Shown: positions 34,521-43,231 of the stretch, piece by piece
Numbering within the stretch: the stretch's first letter is position 1
Layout: each line of letters starts with the position of its first letter
Origin: Celeribacter indicus
GTDB taxonomy: Bacteria; Pseudomonadota; Alphaproteobacteria; Rhodobacterales; Rhodobacteraceae
Direction: 5' to 3'
Assembly: GCF_000819565.1 (NCBI RefSeq)
Contig: NZ_CP004393.1
Span: forward strand, 723,001-787,000
Length of the DNA: 64,000 nt
The notes under the pieces: generated by a model
What the model was told of the DNA's origin: nothing
The model's input: only the letters and a program-made list of their open reading frames with translations
Database searches by the model: none
Translations under genes and position numbers: made by a program

Positions 34521-37334
34521 CTAATGCGCCGCGGCCCAGGTGTCGCCGATCCCCGCGTCCACCTCGATCGGGACGTCGAGCTTCACGGCCGGTTCCGCCG
34601 CGCCCTCCATCACCTCGCGCACCACGGCGATCACCGCGTCGCAGGCGTCCTCGTCCACCTCGAAAATCAATTCGTCATGCACCTGCAACAGCATCGTCGC
34701 GGGCAGGTCGCGGATCGCCTCGGGCATGCGGATCATCGCGCGGCGGATGATGTCGGCGGCGGAGCCCTGGATCGGCGCGTTGATCGCCTGGCGTTTCGCG
34801 AATCCGGCCTGCGGCCCCTTCGCGCCGATCTCAGGCGTGTGGATCTTGCGGCCGAAGAGCGTGGCGACGAACTTGTGCTCCTTGGCAAATTCCACGGTCT
34901 CGTCCATGTATTGCCGGATGCCGGGGAAGCGTTCGAAATAGCGGTCGATGAAGCCCTGCGCCTCGCCGCGCGGGATGCGCAGGTTGCGCGCGAGGCCAAA
35001 GCCCGAGATGCCGTAGATCACGCCGAAGTTGATCGCCTTCGCCTGGCGGCGGACCATCGGGTCCATGCCCTCGATCGGCACGCCGAACATCTCGGAGGCG
35101 GTCATCGCGTGGATGTCGAGCCCGTCGCGGAACGCCTGTTTCAGGCTGTCGATGCCCGCGACATGGGCGAGGATGCGCAGCTCGATCTGGCTGTAGTCGA
35201 GCGAGATGAGCTTGCGCCCCTCCGGGGCGACAAAGGCCTCGCGGATCCGCCGGCCTTCTTCCGAGCGCACCGGGATGTTCTGGAGGTTCGGTTCGGCGGA
35301 GGCGAGCCGCCCGGTGACGGCGCCGCACTGGACGTAGCAGGTGTGGACCCGTCCCGTTTCCGGGTTGATATAGCCCTGGAGCGCATCCGTATAGGTGGAC
35401 TTCAGCTTCGAGATCTGCCGCCAGTCGAGCACGCGGGCGGGCAGGTCGTGGCCCTCGGCGGCAAGATCCTCGAGAATATCCGCCCCGGTCGCATAGGCGC
35501 CGGTCTTGCCCTTCTTTCCGCCGGGCAGGCTCATCCTGTCGAACAGGATCTCGCCGAGCTGTTTCGGACTGCCGACGTTGAACGGCTCGCCCGCGAGCTC
35601 GTGGATTTCCGCCTCGAGCCCCGCCATCTTCTGCGCGAAGGCGTTCGACATGCGCGAAAGCACGTCGCGGTCGACCTTCACCCCGGCCATTTCCATGCGT
35701 GCGAGCACCGGGGAGAGCGGGCGCTCGAGCGTTTCGTAGACCGTGGTCACCCGCTCGGCGTGAAGCTGTGGCTTGAACAATTGCCACAGGCGCAGCGTCA
35801 CATCCGCATCCTCGGCGGCATAATCCACCGCTTTCGCGATATCCACCCGGTCGAAGGTGATCATCGACTTGCCGCTGCCCAGAAGCTCCTTCGTCGGGAT
35901 CGGCGTATGGCCGAGATAGCGCTCGCTCAGCGTGTCCATCCCATGCCCGTGCAGCCCCGCATGGAGCGCGTAGGACAGAAGCATCGTGTCGTCGTAGGGC
36001 GCGACCGCCACGCCGTTGCGCGCGAAGATCTTGGCATCGTATTTCATGTTCTGGCCGATCTTGAGGATCGAGGCGTCCTCCAGCACCGGCTTCAGCGCGT
36101 CGAGCACCATCGCCCTGGGCAACTGCCCGTCCACCAGGTTGGAACCGCCGAAGAGATCGTCGTCCCCGATCGTATGGCCCACCGGGATATAACAGGCTTC
36201 GGCCGGCTCGACGCAGAGCGAGATGCCGACGAGCTCCGCCGCCATCTCGTCGAGGCTCGTGGTCTCCGTATCCACGGCGACGTAGCCGCGCGCCCGGATC
36301 CGGTCGATCCAGCGCTCGAGCGCGCCCATGGTCGTCACCTTCTCATAGGCGGAGACGTCGAAGGGACGCGCCTCCGGCGCGGCGGGGGCGTCGGCCGCGT
36401 GCGCCGCATGGGCGGGTTGCACGGGATCCGGCATGGCGGGCGCTTCCACGCCCATCTTCTCGGAAATGCGCTTCACGATGGTGCGGAATTCCATTTTCGA
36501 CAGGAATTCGAGAAGCGTCTCCGCATCCGGTTCCTGCACCTCGAGGCTGTCGAGGTCGTAATCGAGCGGCATGTCGCAGGTGAGCGAGACGAGATCGCGC
36601 GACAGGCGGATCTGTTCGGCCTTCCCGATCAGGGTCTCGCGCCGCTTCGGCTGCTTGATTTCCCCGGCACGCGCCAGAAGCGTGTCGAGGTCCCCGAATT
36701 CGTTGATCAGAAGCGCTGCGGTCTTGATCCCGATGCCGGGCGCGCCGGGCACGTTGTCGATCGAGTCGCCCGCGAGCGCCTGCACATCGACGACCCGTTC
36801 GGGGTAGACGCCGAATTTCTCGAACACGCCCTCGCGGTCGATCCGGCGATTCTTCATCGCGTCGAGCATTTCGACACCGTCGCCCACGAGCTGCATCAGG
36901 TCCTTGTCGGAGCTGATGATGGTGACGCGCCCGCCCGCGTCGCGGGCGCGGCAGGCGAGCGTGGCGATGATGTCGTCCGCCTCGAACCCGTCCTGTTCGA
37001 GACAGGCGATGTTGAAGGCGCGGGTCGCCTCGCGCGTCAGCGGGATCTGCGGGCGCAGGTCCTCGGGCATCGCGTCGCGATTGGCCTTGTAGGCCGGATA
37101 GAGATCGTTGCGGAACGTATGGCTGCCCTTGTCGAAGACGACGGCGGCATGGGTGGGCGCATCCGCGCCGGTGCTGTCCTCGATATATTTGAACAGCATA
37201 TTGCAGAACCCGCTGACCGCCCCGACCGGCAGGCCGTCGGACTTGCGCGTGAGCGGGGGGAGCGCGTGATAGGCGCGGAAGATGAAGGCGGAGCCGTCGA
37301 TGAGATGAAGATGGCTGCCCTTGCCGAATGTCAT
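34521..37334 (-). CDS. polA: DNA polymerase I
   Basis: A 937-residue three-domain enzyme. 5'-3' exonuclease (1-290: LIDGSAFIFRAYHALPPL, DKGSHTFRNDLYPAYK). 3'-5' exonuclease (330-520) with an intact VAVDTETTSLDE first motif and YAAEDADVTLRLW third motif, so proofreading is likely kept. Polymerase (560-937): motif A LISLDYSQIELRILAH, motif B RRQAKAINFGVIYGISGFGL, motif C LQVHDELIFEV. It replaces RNA primers and fills repair gaps. 258 bp of non-coding DNA with no visible signal precede it toward the zf-CHCC gene. Confidence 0.96.
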   Translation of the reverse strand: MTFGKGSHLHLIDGSAFIFRAYHALPPLTRKSDGLPVGAVSGFCNMLFKYIEDSTGADAPTHAAVVFDKGSHTFRNDLYPAYKANRDAMPEDLRPQIPLTREATRAFNIACLEQDGFEADDIIATLACRARDAGGRVTIISSDKDLMQLVGDGVEMLDAMKNRRIDREGVFEKFGVYPERVVDVQALAGDSIDNVPGAPGIGIKTAALLINEFGDLDTLLARAGEIKQPKRRETLIGKAEQIRLSRDLVSLTCDMPLDYDLDSLEVQEPDAETLLEFLSKMEFRTIVKRISEKMGVEAPAMPDPVQPAHAAHAADAPAAPEARPFDVSAYEKVTTMGALERWIDRIRARGYVAVDTETTSLDEMAAELVGISLCVEPAEACYIPVGHTIGDDDLFGGSNLVDGQLPRAMVLDALKPVLEDASILKIGQNMKYDAKIFARNGVAVAPYDDTMLLSYALHAGLHGHGMDTLSERYLGHTPIPTKELLGSGKSMITFDRVDIAKAVDYAAEDADVTLRLWQLFKPQLHAERVTTVYETLERPLSPVLARMEMAGVKVDRDVLSRMSNAFAQKMAGLEAEIHELAGEPFNVGSPKQLGEILFDRMSLPGGKKGKTGAYATGADILEDLAAEGHDLPARVLDWRQISKLKSTYTDALQGYINPETGRVHTCYVQCGAVTGRLASAEPNLQNIPVRSEEGRRIREAFVAPEGRKLISLDYSQIELRILAHVAGIDSLKQAFRDGLDIHAMTASEMFGVPIEGMDPMVRRQAKAINFGVIYGISGFGLARNLRIPRGEAQGFIDRYFERFPGIRQYMDETVEFAKEHKFVATLFGRKIHTPEIGAKGPQAGFAKRQAINAPIQGSAADIIRRAMIRMPEAIRDLPATMLLQVHDELIFEVDEDACDAVIAVVREVMEGAAEPAVKLDVPIEVDAGIGDTWAAAH

Positions 37335-37592
37335 GGCGCGCGGTCCCCCGTGAATTTGCGTTGGCGCCTTGATAACACGGAAGGACAGAGGGGCTGCAAG
37401 CGCCTAACGGCCCGCCCCGTGCGAACGGCCGCCCGGCGCATGCGGCAGGCCGGCGGCAGCCGGAGCTTTCGGGGATGGAGCGTCAGGTCGCCCCGTCGCC
37501 TCGCGAGGCTCGGGCGGTCCGGCTCCGTCCCCCGCGGCCAGGGTCACCCCGCCCGCCGGGCACGTTCCGCGACGGAAAAGGGCGCACCGCCC

Positions 37593-37775
37593 TCAGACTT
37601 CGCTGAGGCGGGCGCTTTCGTGGATGTATTTCTTGTCGCAATAGGGGCATTCGACATAGCCCGTCTCGTGCGGGATCACGAGCCAGACGCGCGGGTGCCC
37701 GAGCGCGCCCTCGCCACCGTCGCAGGCGACTTTCCATTTGGAGACAACTTCGGTTTCGGGGGCTTCGATCGTCAT
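37593..37775 (-). CDS. Zinc-finger protein, zf-CHCC (NDUFS6-like)
   Basis: A 60-residue protein with Cys18, His27, Cys43 and Cys46 (ACDGG..., [17 protein letters not shown]), the CHCC zinc site of the NDUFS6/Lpl family. In mitochondria the homologue joins respiratory complex I; bacterial members are small accessory proteins. Found alone between polA and the divergent ABC ATPase. Confidence 0.88.
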   Translation of the reverse strand: MTIEAPETEVVSKWKVACDGGEGALGHPRVWLVIPHETGYVECPYCDKKYIHESARLSEV

Positions 37776-37962
37776 CTTCTTTCGCTACCTTCTCGCTTCG
37801 GTTCGCCGTGGGACGAGGTGTGCGGCTTTCAGGTTCGGGGTCCGCAGGCTATGCGGTTGTCGAACGCCGTTTTGCCGCTTAAGTCAAGGCCGAATGATAG
37901 CGATCCGCGTCCGGCGGACAAGGGGGCTCGGGCCCCGCGAAACGTGTCACTGAGGAGAAGCG

Positions 37963-38907
37963 ATGACCGAACCCAAAGGCAATGCCATCGAGATCGAGGG
38001 GCTGAGGAAGGTCTACCGCGCGGCGGCCGGCCAGCCGCCGAAGGAGGCGCTCGGGGGCATCGACCTCGCGATCCCGCAGGGGTCCGTCTTCGGCCTCCTC
38101 GGGCCGAACGGGGCGGGGAAGTCGACGCTCATCAACATCCTCGCCGGGCTCGTGATCAAGAGTTCGGGACGGGTGCGGATCTGGGGCTTCGACCAGGACG
38201 TGAACCCGCGTCAGTCGCGCGCCGCGATCGGGGTCATGCCGCAGGAGCTCAACATCGACCCGTTCTTCACGCCCCGCGCCGCGCTCGAGGTGCAGGCGGG
38301 TCTCTACGGCGTGCCGAAACGCGCACGCCGGACCGCCGAGATCCTCGATCTCATCGGCCTGTCGGACAAGGCCGACGCCTATGCGCGCACCCTGTCTGGC
38401 GGGATGCGGCGGCGGCTCCTGCTGGGCAAGGCGCTGGTGCACAACCCGCAGATCCTCGTGCTCGACGAGCCGACCGCCGGGGTGGATATCGAGCTGCGCC
38501 AGATGCTCTGGAACAACGTGCGGCGGCTGAACGAGGAACGCGGCATGACGATCATCCTCACGACCCACTACCTCGAGGAGGCGCAGGAGATGTGCGACGA
38601 GATCGCCATCATCAACCACGGCCGCCTCGTGAAGCGGGACACGACGCGGAACCTCCTGAGCCTGATGGATGCGAAAACCCTGCTGATCGAGCCGGAAGGC
38701 CCGACGCCCGAGGCGATCGCGCTGCCCGAGGGCGTGCGGCTGACGCGGGACCGGCACGGCACGCTCGCCTTCGACTATTCGCGCGGCCGCACCTCCGCCA
38801 ATGCGATCCTCGACGCGGTGCGCGCGGCGGGCGTGGTCATCGGGGACGTGCGCACGAAGGAGCCCGATCTCGAGGATGTCTTCGTCGAGTTGACCTCGGG
38901 AAAGTGA
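37963..38907 (+). CDS. ABC-2 type transporter ATP-binding protein
   Basis: A 314-residue ATPase: Walker A LGPNGAGKSTLIN, signature LSGGMRRRLLLGKALVHNP, Walker B ILVLDEPTAGVD, switch LTTHYLEEAQEMCD, then a ~75-residue C-terminal extension typical of YadG/CcmA-like exporters. No permease gene follows; a terminator ends the transcript, so its membrane partner must lie elsewhere. Confidence 0.87.
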   Translation: MTEPKGNAIEIEGLRKVYRAAAGQPPKEALGGIDLAIPQGSVFGLLGPNGAGKSTLINILAGLVIKSSGRVRIWGFDQDVNPRQSRAAIGVMPQELNIDPFFTPRAALEVQAGLYGVPKRARRTAEILDLIGLSDKADAYARTLSGGMRRRLLLGKALVHNPQILVLDEPTAGVDIELRQMLWNNVRRLNEERGMTIILTTHYLEEAQEMCDEIAIINHGRLVKRDTTRNLLSLMDAKTLLIEPEGPTPEAIALPEGVRLTRDRHGTLAFDYSRGRTSANAILDAVRAAGVVIGDVRTKEPDLEDVFVELTSGK

Positions 38908-38941
38908 CCGGCGCGGGGGACGCGCGCCGGCCGGATTGAAA

Positions 38942-38964
38942 AAGCCCCGCGTTCCGCGGGGCTT
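38942..38964. terminator. Bidirectional terminator between ABC ATPase and HIT genes
   Basis: AAGCCCCGCG and CGCGGGGCTT form a 10-bp stem with a 3-base loop. The T tract is best on the minus strand (TTTTT). Confidence 0.88.
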
Positions 38965-38988
38965 CGCCGTCTTTCCGGGGACGGGCGC

Positions 38989-39366
38989 TTACTCGAGCAC
39001 GAGCGGCCCGACCGGCTCCCCGCCGAGCAGGTGGACGTGGAAATGCGGCACTTCCTGATGCGAATGTGCGCCGGAGTTGCAGATGAGGCGAAAGCCTTGT
39101 CCGCCCGCGCTTTCCGCGAGGCCGGTGATCTCCGCGACCTTCGCCACCGCGCGGAAGAAATCGAGCTGTTCCTCCGCGCCCGCCGCCAGCATGAAATGGT
39201 CGTAGCAGCGGTAGGGGCCCTTCGGGATCACCAGCACATGCGTCTTCTTCTTGGGGGAGATGTCGGGGAAGGCCAGCGTGTGCTCGGTCTCGTGGACCGG
39301 GGTGCAGGGAATCTCCCCGCGCAGGATCTTCGCGAACACGTTCTGGTCGTCATAGGCGTAGGGCAA
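38989..39366 (-). CDS. HIT-family (histidine triad) nucleotide-binding protein
   Basis: A 125-residue HIT protein of the HinT type: FAKILRGEIPC, LAFPDISPKKKTHVLVIPKG and the triad HFHVHLLGG near residue 110. Such proteins hydrolyse nucleoside phosphoramidates. Opposes the ABC ATPase; followed upstream (26 bp) by the glycosyltransferase gene on the same strand. Confidence 0.9.
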   Translation of the reverse strand: MPYAYDDQNVFAKILRGEIPCTPVHETEHTLAFPDISPKKKTHVLVIPKGPYRCYDHFMLAAGAEEQLDFFRAVAKVAEITGLAESAGGQGFRLICNSGAHSHQEVPHFHVHLLGGEPVGPLVLE

Positions 39367-39392
39367 AGGGGCCTCCCTCGTTTGGTCCCGGA

Positions 39393-40970
39393 TCAGTCGG
39401 AAAAGAGATAGTGCATCGAGGCGATCTCGCGCGCCTCATCTTCGGAGATGCCGAGGAATCTTGCAAGCGGGCGGGCATTCTCCTCCGGCGCGTTGCTCTC
39501 CGAGATGCGGTAGCAATGTTCGAATTCCGCGTCCCGGATCGTGTCGCTCTCGCTGTTGATGTCCGAACGGATCGTCGGCAGCAGCCGTTCCAGCGCGCTC
39601 TGCGGCGTGGTGTCGCCCGCCAGCCCGGTGCGCCGGGCATGGCCGATCAGGTAGGCGTCGCTGAACTCGCAGTCGATGTCCAGCAGCCGCGTGCCCGAAC
39701 GGTCGGAGTAGAAATCGCGGATCAGGTCGATCCCGCCGGGGTCGATGCAGACCACCATGCGATCCGTGTCGAAATAATCGAACAGCATCCGCACCCAGGC
39801 CCGCCGGTGGCGCGTGCGTTTCTCGAGGCTCTTCTCGATGCCGCCGAGGTCGGGCAGGGGGGTGTTCTCCTCGTTGAACAGGTATTCGACGCAGGGAATA
39901 TCCGTGTGCGACCGGATCTGCGAGACGAGCCGCTTGGCGACATGCCATTTCTTGCACACGATCATCAGGAGCTCTCGGTCGCGGCCGAGCGAGCTTTCCG
40001 TTTCCCAGAACCGCTGGGCAAAGCGGCGTCCGACGCGCCCGCGCCCTGTGAGGAAGCGGAACAGGGAGCGGCCCTCGTTGGAGATCCGGAACTCCACCCC
40101 GGTCGCGGCGAAGAGATCGCCGAGGCGTTTCTTCAGCTCCTTCGCGTCGGGCGAGATCTTGCGCGCGAAGAGGTAGTCCTGCGCGAGCAGCAGGTCGTAA
40201 TGGTCGTTGTAGAACACGACCGGCATGCCGTAGTCGGTGAACATCAGGAAGGTGAGCGTGCGGGAGCGGATTTCCCTTTCCGGCACGAGATGGCGCACGA
40301 GCGTCTGAAAGAAGGTCTCGTCGGGAATCCATGTGGTGCGGAAGAAGCGCATGACGTCCCGGCGCTCGCGGATGAAGGCGAGGATGTCCTCGATCGTCCG
40401 CCGCCTCAGGCACCACCATTGCGAGCCGATCATCACCTGGAGGTCCGCGGGAATCCCCCGCGCGAGGCCGAGGGCGCGCTGCATCCGGAAGCTCTGGTAG
40501 AACAGCCACTTGTGCCGGCGCTCGTTGAACCAGTGCCGGTAGATCAGCCGCTCCTCCCGGATCCCGGTCTTGATCCAGTCGCTGTCGAAGAAATCGAAGC
40601 TCTCGATATAGTCGCATTCCTCGCGGTCGAGATAGTCGTGCATGTATTCGGCCGTCTTCACCGACATGCAGTCGCCCGACATCATGTAGAAATGCGTCGC
40701 GCGCGGAAAGTCCCGTTCCGCGGCCTCGATGGCATGGAGCGTGGCCTGCACGAGGCTCCATTCGCCCCAGCCGCATTTGATCCGCTTCGTGGCGAAGGTC
40801 ACATTCGGATTGTTCGCGAGCCCCTTGCGGATCGCCTCGAACGCCTCCCTGCCGCCGCGCGCGTCGAAATGGATCGCGATGTAATCGCCCGCGCGGGTGA
40901 GGCGGCGGGCCTGGTCGATGATCGCTTCGGGATCCTTGTGGCACAGAAGGATAAAGGCAATTCGTGCCAT
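39393..40970 (-). CDS. GT14 (core-2/I-branching type) glycosyltransferase with DUF5928-like C-terminus
   Basis: A 525-residue cytosolic protein. The first ~280 residues resemble GT14 beta-1,6-N-acetylglucosaminyltransferases (IAFILLCHKDPEAI, HFYMMSGDCMSVKTAEYM, QWWCLRRRTIEDI, DETFFQTLVRHL). The remainder is a region (DUF5928-like) found in Rhodobacterales, including VCKKWHVAKRLVSQIRSH and a nucleotide-type ELGISEDEARE-like end. No signal peptide or anchor. It diverges from a sulfotransferase gene, so both probably act on one extracellular polysaccharide. Start at 40970 by family; the frame opens at 41024. Confidence 0.78.
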   Translation of the reverse strand: MARIAFILLCHKDPEAIIDQARRLTRAGDYIAIHFDARGGREAFEAIRKGLANNPNVTFATKRIKCGWGEWSLVQATLHAIEAAERDFPRATHFYMMSGDCMSVKTAEYMHDYLDREECDYIESFDFFDSDWIKTGIREERLIYRHWFNERRHKWLFYQSFRMQRALGLARGIPADLQVMIGSQWWCLRRRTIEDILAFIRERRDVMRFFRTTWIPDETFFQTLVRHLVPEREIRSRTLTFLMFTDYGMPVVFYNDHYDLLLAQDYLFARKISPDAKELKKRLGDLFAATGVEFRISNEGRSLFRFLTGRGRVGRRFAQRFWETESSLGRDRELLMIVCKKWHVAKRLVSQIRSHTDIPCVEYLFNEENTPLPDLGGIEKSLEKRTRHRRAWVRMLFDYFDTDRMVVCIDPGGIDLIRDFYSDRSGTRLLDIDCEFSDAYLIGHARRTGLAGDTTPQSALERLLPTIRSDINSESDTIRDAEFEHCYRISESNAPEENARPLARFLGISEDEAREIASMHYLFSD

Positions 40971-41104
40971 ATTGGAAACCGTAATCCTCTTCTTGCCCGA
41001 TTGTTCATGCGGAGCTGTAACCAATTATTGAATAAACAAGGGGAATTTGCTTTTAAAGCGAAAAGACGCGCAAATGGGCGCGACCTATCGGGAGTTGGGG
41101 TGAA
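40971..41104. promoter_or_regulatory. AT-rich divergent promoter region of the glycan genes
   Basis: 134 bp, strikingly A/T-rich for this genome. On the plus strand TTGAAT (41028) and TTTTAA (41051) are 17 bp apart, a possible promoter for the sulfotransferase. Only inferred. Confidence 0.35.
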
Positions 41105-41923
41105 ATGGGGTTTCCGGGAACCTGGATGACGGAGAGCGAGAGCATGGTCTATCGCGTCGTCCCGAAATGCGCCTGTTCGACCATCGGACAGATCATGTTC
41201 TATTCGGATCACGGCGAGTTCTTCGACGGTGACATCCACGACAGCAAGGACCGCATGCACAAATGGTCCCAGGACGCCAGCCAGCCGCTGATCGAGGCGA
41301 ATGTGCTCGGGCACCGGTCCTATGCCTTCACCTGCGTGCGCAATCCCTATACCCGCATCCTGTCCTCCTTCTTCGACAAGATCTGCGGGATCCAGCGCAA
41401 CGGCCGGCGTTACAGGGGCAATCTCGTGCCGCAGATCATCCAGAAATACGGCATCGAGGTCGGCGGCGAGGACGGCAAGCAGGAGTTCGACCAGATCGCG
41501 AGCTTCCGCCGCTTCCTCCTGTTCGTGCGCGACACGATCCGCTGGCGGCGGCCGATGGAGCCGGACATCCACTGGTCGGCCATGTCCGGCCATATCTCCA
41601 CCTTCATCCTGAACGGCGGCACCTACGACAGCATCTTCTTCACCGAGAAGTTCAACGAGGGCATGCAGCGGGTGCTCGACGCGGTGGAGACGCCGCGTCC
41701 CGTCGATCTGGCGGCCATCCCGCGCTTCAACGAGAGCGAGGGCCACGGTCCGAAACGCGCCCATCCGGTCGACGCCTATTTCGACGACCTGTCGATGCAC
41801 CTGATGTGGGAGATCTACAAGCGCGACTTCCAGCTTTTCCGGTACGATTTCGAAAACCCGGCCAACAAGATGCCGCTGGGGGAGATCGACCTCGCGGAGG
41901 TCCACGCAAAGCTCGGGGACTGA
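41105..41923 (+). CDS. Sulfotransferase (carbohydrate sulfotransferase-like)
   Basis: A 272-residue protein with both PAPS-binding elements: 5'-phosphosulfate loop VPKCACSTIGQIM (residues 19-31) and 3'-phosphate motif CVRNPYTRILSSFFDKI (about 77-93). It would transfer sulfate from PAPS to a sugar hydroxyl. The alternative ATG eight codons in is possible, but the longer N-terminus looks conserved (GTWMTESES). Faces the GT14 gene across a shared AT-rich control region. Confidence 0.85.
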   Translation: MGFPGTWMTESESMVYRVVPKCACSTIGQIMFYSDHGEFFDGDIHDSKDRMHKWSQDASQPLIEANVLGHRSYAFTCVRNPYTRILSSFFDKICGIQRNGRRYRGNLVPQIIQKYGIEVGGEDGKQEFDQIASFRRFLLFVRDTIRWRRPMEPDIHWSAMSGHISTFILNGGTYDSIFFTEKFNEGMQRVLDAVETPRPVDLAAIPRFNESEGHGPKRAHPVDAYFDDLSMHLMWEIYKRDFQLFRYDFENPANKMPLGEIDLAEVHAKLGD

Positions 41924-41950
41924 GCCCTCTTTCCGTCGGCTGGACAGATA

Positions 41951-41981
41951 AAAGCCCCGCGGGTTCGTCCCGCGGGGCTTT
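41951..41981. terminator. Bidirectional terminator after the sulfotransferase
   Basis: AAAGCCCCGCGGG and CCCGCGGGGCTTT form a 13-bp perfect stem with a 5-base loop; it serves the convergent secreted-protein gene as well. Confidence 0.9.
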
Positions 41982-42011
41982 CGCTGTAGGCGATCTGGAG
42001 GACTGATCGGC

Positions 42012-42350
42012 TCAGCGGTTGGAACTCACCTCGGTGATTGCCACTTCGGACGAGCCGTTGGAGAGAACGGCCAGCGTATCCCGGAAGGCGGGGCGGGTGA
42101 GATGCACCTTCACATCGCTGTTGGCGCCGGCGGTGACATGGGCGGAGCCGAGAAGCTCACCGCGCTGGCCGGCATGGAAGTCGTAGATATTGACGGTGCT
42201 GGCGGTGTCGGCCCGCACGATGTCGAGGTTGACGACCTTGCCGAGCGACTGGGCCTCACCGGCGCGGATGTAGTTCGGGCCGGCGAAAGCGGCGGAGCCG
42301 GCAACAGCGACGATTGCGGCGGCGAACAGGGTTTTGACAGCATTTGTCAT
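42012..42350 (-). CDS. Small secreted/periplasmic protein, function unknown
   Basis: A 112-residue protein with a clear signal peptide (LFAAAIVAVAGSAAFAG, cleavage after AFA). The mature part (~89 residues) is predicted beta-rich with no cysteines and no motif I recognise. Single gene, preceded by about 186 bp of relatively AT-rich DNA that holds the 3' end of the TetR gene region and its own promoter. Confidence 0.7.
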   Translation of the reverse strand: MTNAVKTLFAAAIVAVAGSAAFAGPNYIRAGEAQSLGKVVNLDIVRADTASTVNIYDFHAGQRGELLGSAHVTAGANSDVKVHLTRPAFRDTLAVLSNGSSEVAITEVSSNR

Positions 42351-42536
42351 CTTGGTTTCCTTTCAATTCAATCTCTTATTGGCGCGAGGATGGTTTCGCG
42401 TCTTGTGAAATGGTATGTAAGGCAGCCGCCCGGATGTTTAAACGGGAAGATTTATGCTCTCACGAACCGCATAATGTGCGTTGGCGAACATCAAAACACC
42501 GCGACTGTAAATGTGAAGATTTTGTGATCGCCCCCT

Positions 42537-43151
42537 TCAGCCCCGGAGGGGAGCCAGGCCGAGATAGCCGAAGGCCGCCGGTTCGATCCGCCGCGCCAGC
42601 GCCTCGAAATCGCTTTCGCCGGCATGGAGGGCCGGATGCGCGATCCCGACGACGAGGTTCAGCAGGTCGAAGGCGGCGTGCTCCGCCTCCGCCACCCGGT
42701 GCTCCGCGAGATAGGCCGTCACCGCCTCCCGCGCCCGGATCTCGAGCGCCCGGCTCTCCGGATCCGGCGGCAGGCGCTCCTCGAGATGTTCCAGAAGGCG
42801 GGCGCGATGGGCGCGGTGCACATGGTGGTGGATCACCGCGCGGATGAGCCGGGCGATGCCGAAGTTCAGCGGCTGTCCCGCGACATAGGCCAGTTCGCGC
42901 AGGATGTCGTCGCACATCTCCCGCCGCACCTCGCGGATGAGCTCGGCCAGGATCGCCTCCTTCGAGGGGAAATACTGGTAGAGCGACCCGACAGACACGC
43001 CCGCCCGCCGCGCGATGTGGTTGGTGGTCAGCGCCTCCGGCCCGTCCTCCTCGAGAATGCGAGCCGCGGCCTCGAGGAGGACGGCCACAGTCGCGCGCGC
43101 CCGCGCCTGACGCGGGAATTTGCGGGGTCTGGACGCGGGACGGTCGGGCAT
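42537..43151 (-). CDS. TetR-family regulator, probable repressor of the CDF exporter
   Basis: A 204-residue regulator: HTH at about 20-65 (ATVAVLLEAAARILEEDG, LTTNHIARRAGVSVGSLYQYFPSK). It diverges from the cation exporter gene, and a 12-bp perfect palindrome lies between them. The effector-binding domain contains a histidine-rich stretch (IHHHVHRAHRARL) that could bind metal; this is only suggestive. Confidence 0.85.
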   Translation of the reverse strand: MPDRPASRPRKFPRQARARATVAVLLEAAARILEEDGPEALTTNHIARRAGVSVGSLYQYFPSKEAILAELIREVRREMCDDILRELAYVAGQPLNFGIARLIRAVIHHHVHRAHRARLLEHLEERLPPDPESRALEIRAREAVTAYLAEHRVAEAEHAAFDLLNLVVGIAHPALHAGESDFEALARRIEPAAFGYLGLAPLRG

Positions 43152-43168
43152 CGGGAATGCGAGTAGAA

Positions 43169-43190
43169 AATGTGAGCAATTGCTCGTATT
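43169..43190. promoter_or_regulatory. Palindromic operator candidate between TetR and CDF genes
   Basis: The core GAGCAATTGCTC (43174-43185) is a perfect palindrome and the outer AAT/ATT also match. It lies 18 bp from the TetR start, so binding would block the tetR gene and likely the CDF promoter. Confidence 0.6.
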
Positions 43191-43231
43191 CTGGCCGAAA
43201 GCGGAGAGAATGCAAGAGGCAGGAGCACGGC

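Noticed and set aside
37335-37592. 84-codon frame and possible genes between polA and the zf-CHCC gene
   Set aside because: No SD, no motif, and Arg/Pro/Gly-rich composition; treated as non-coding.
34524-38939. 1471-codon open frame on the plus strand opposite polA
   Set aside because: It is antisense to polA with Arg/His/Asp/Val-rich non-globular composition, a common shadow in G/C-rich DNA; polA is clearly the real gene.
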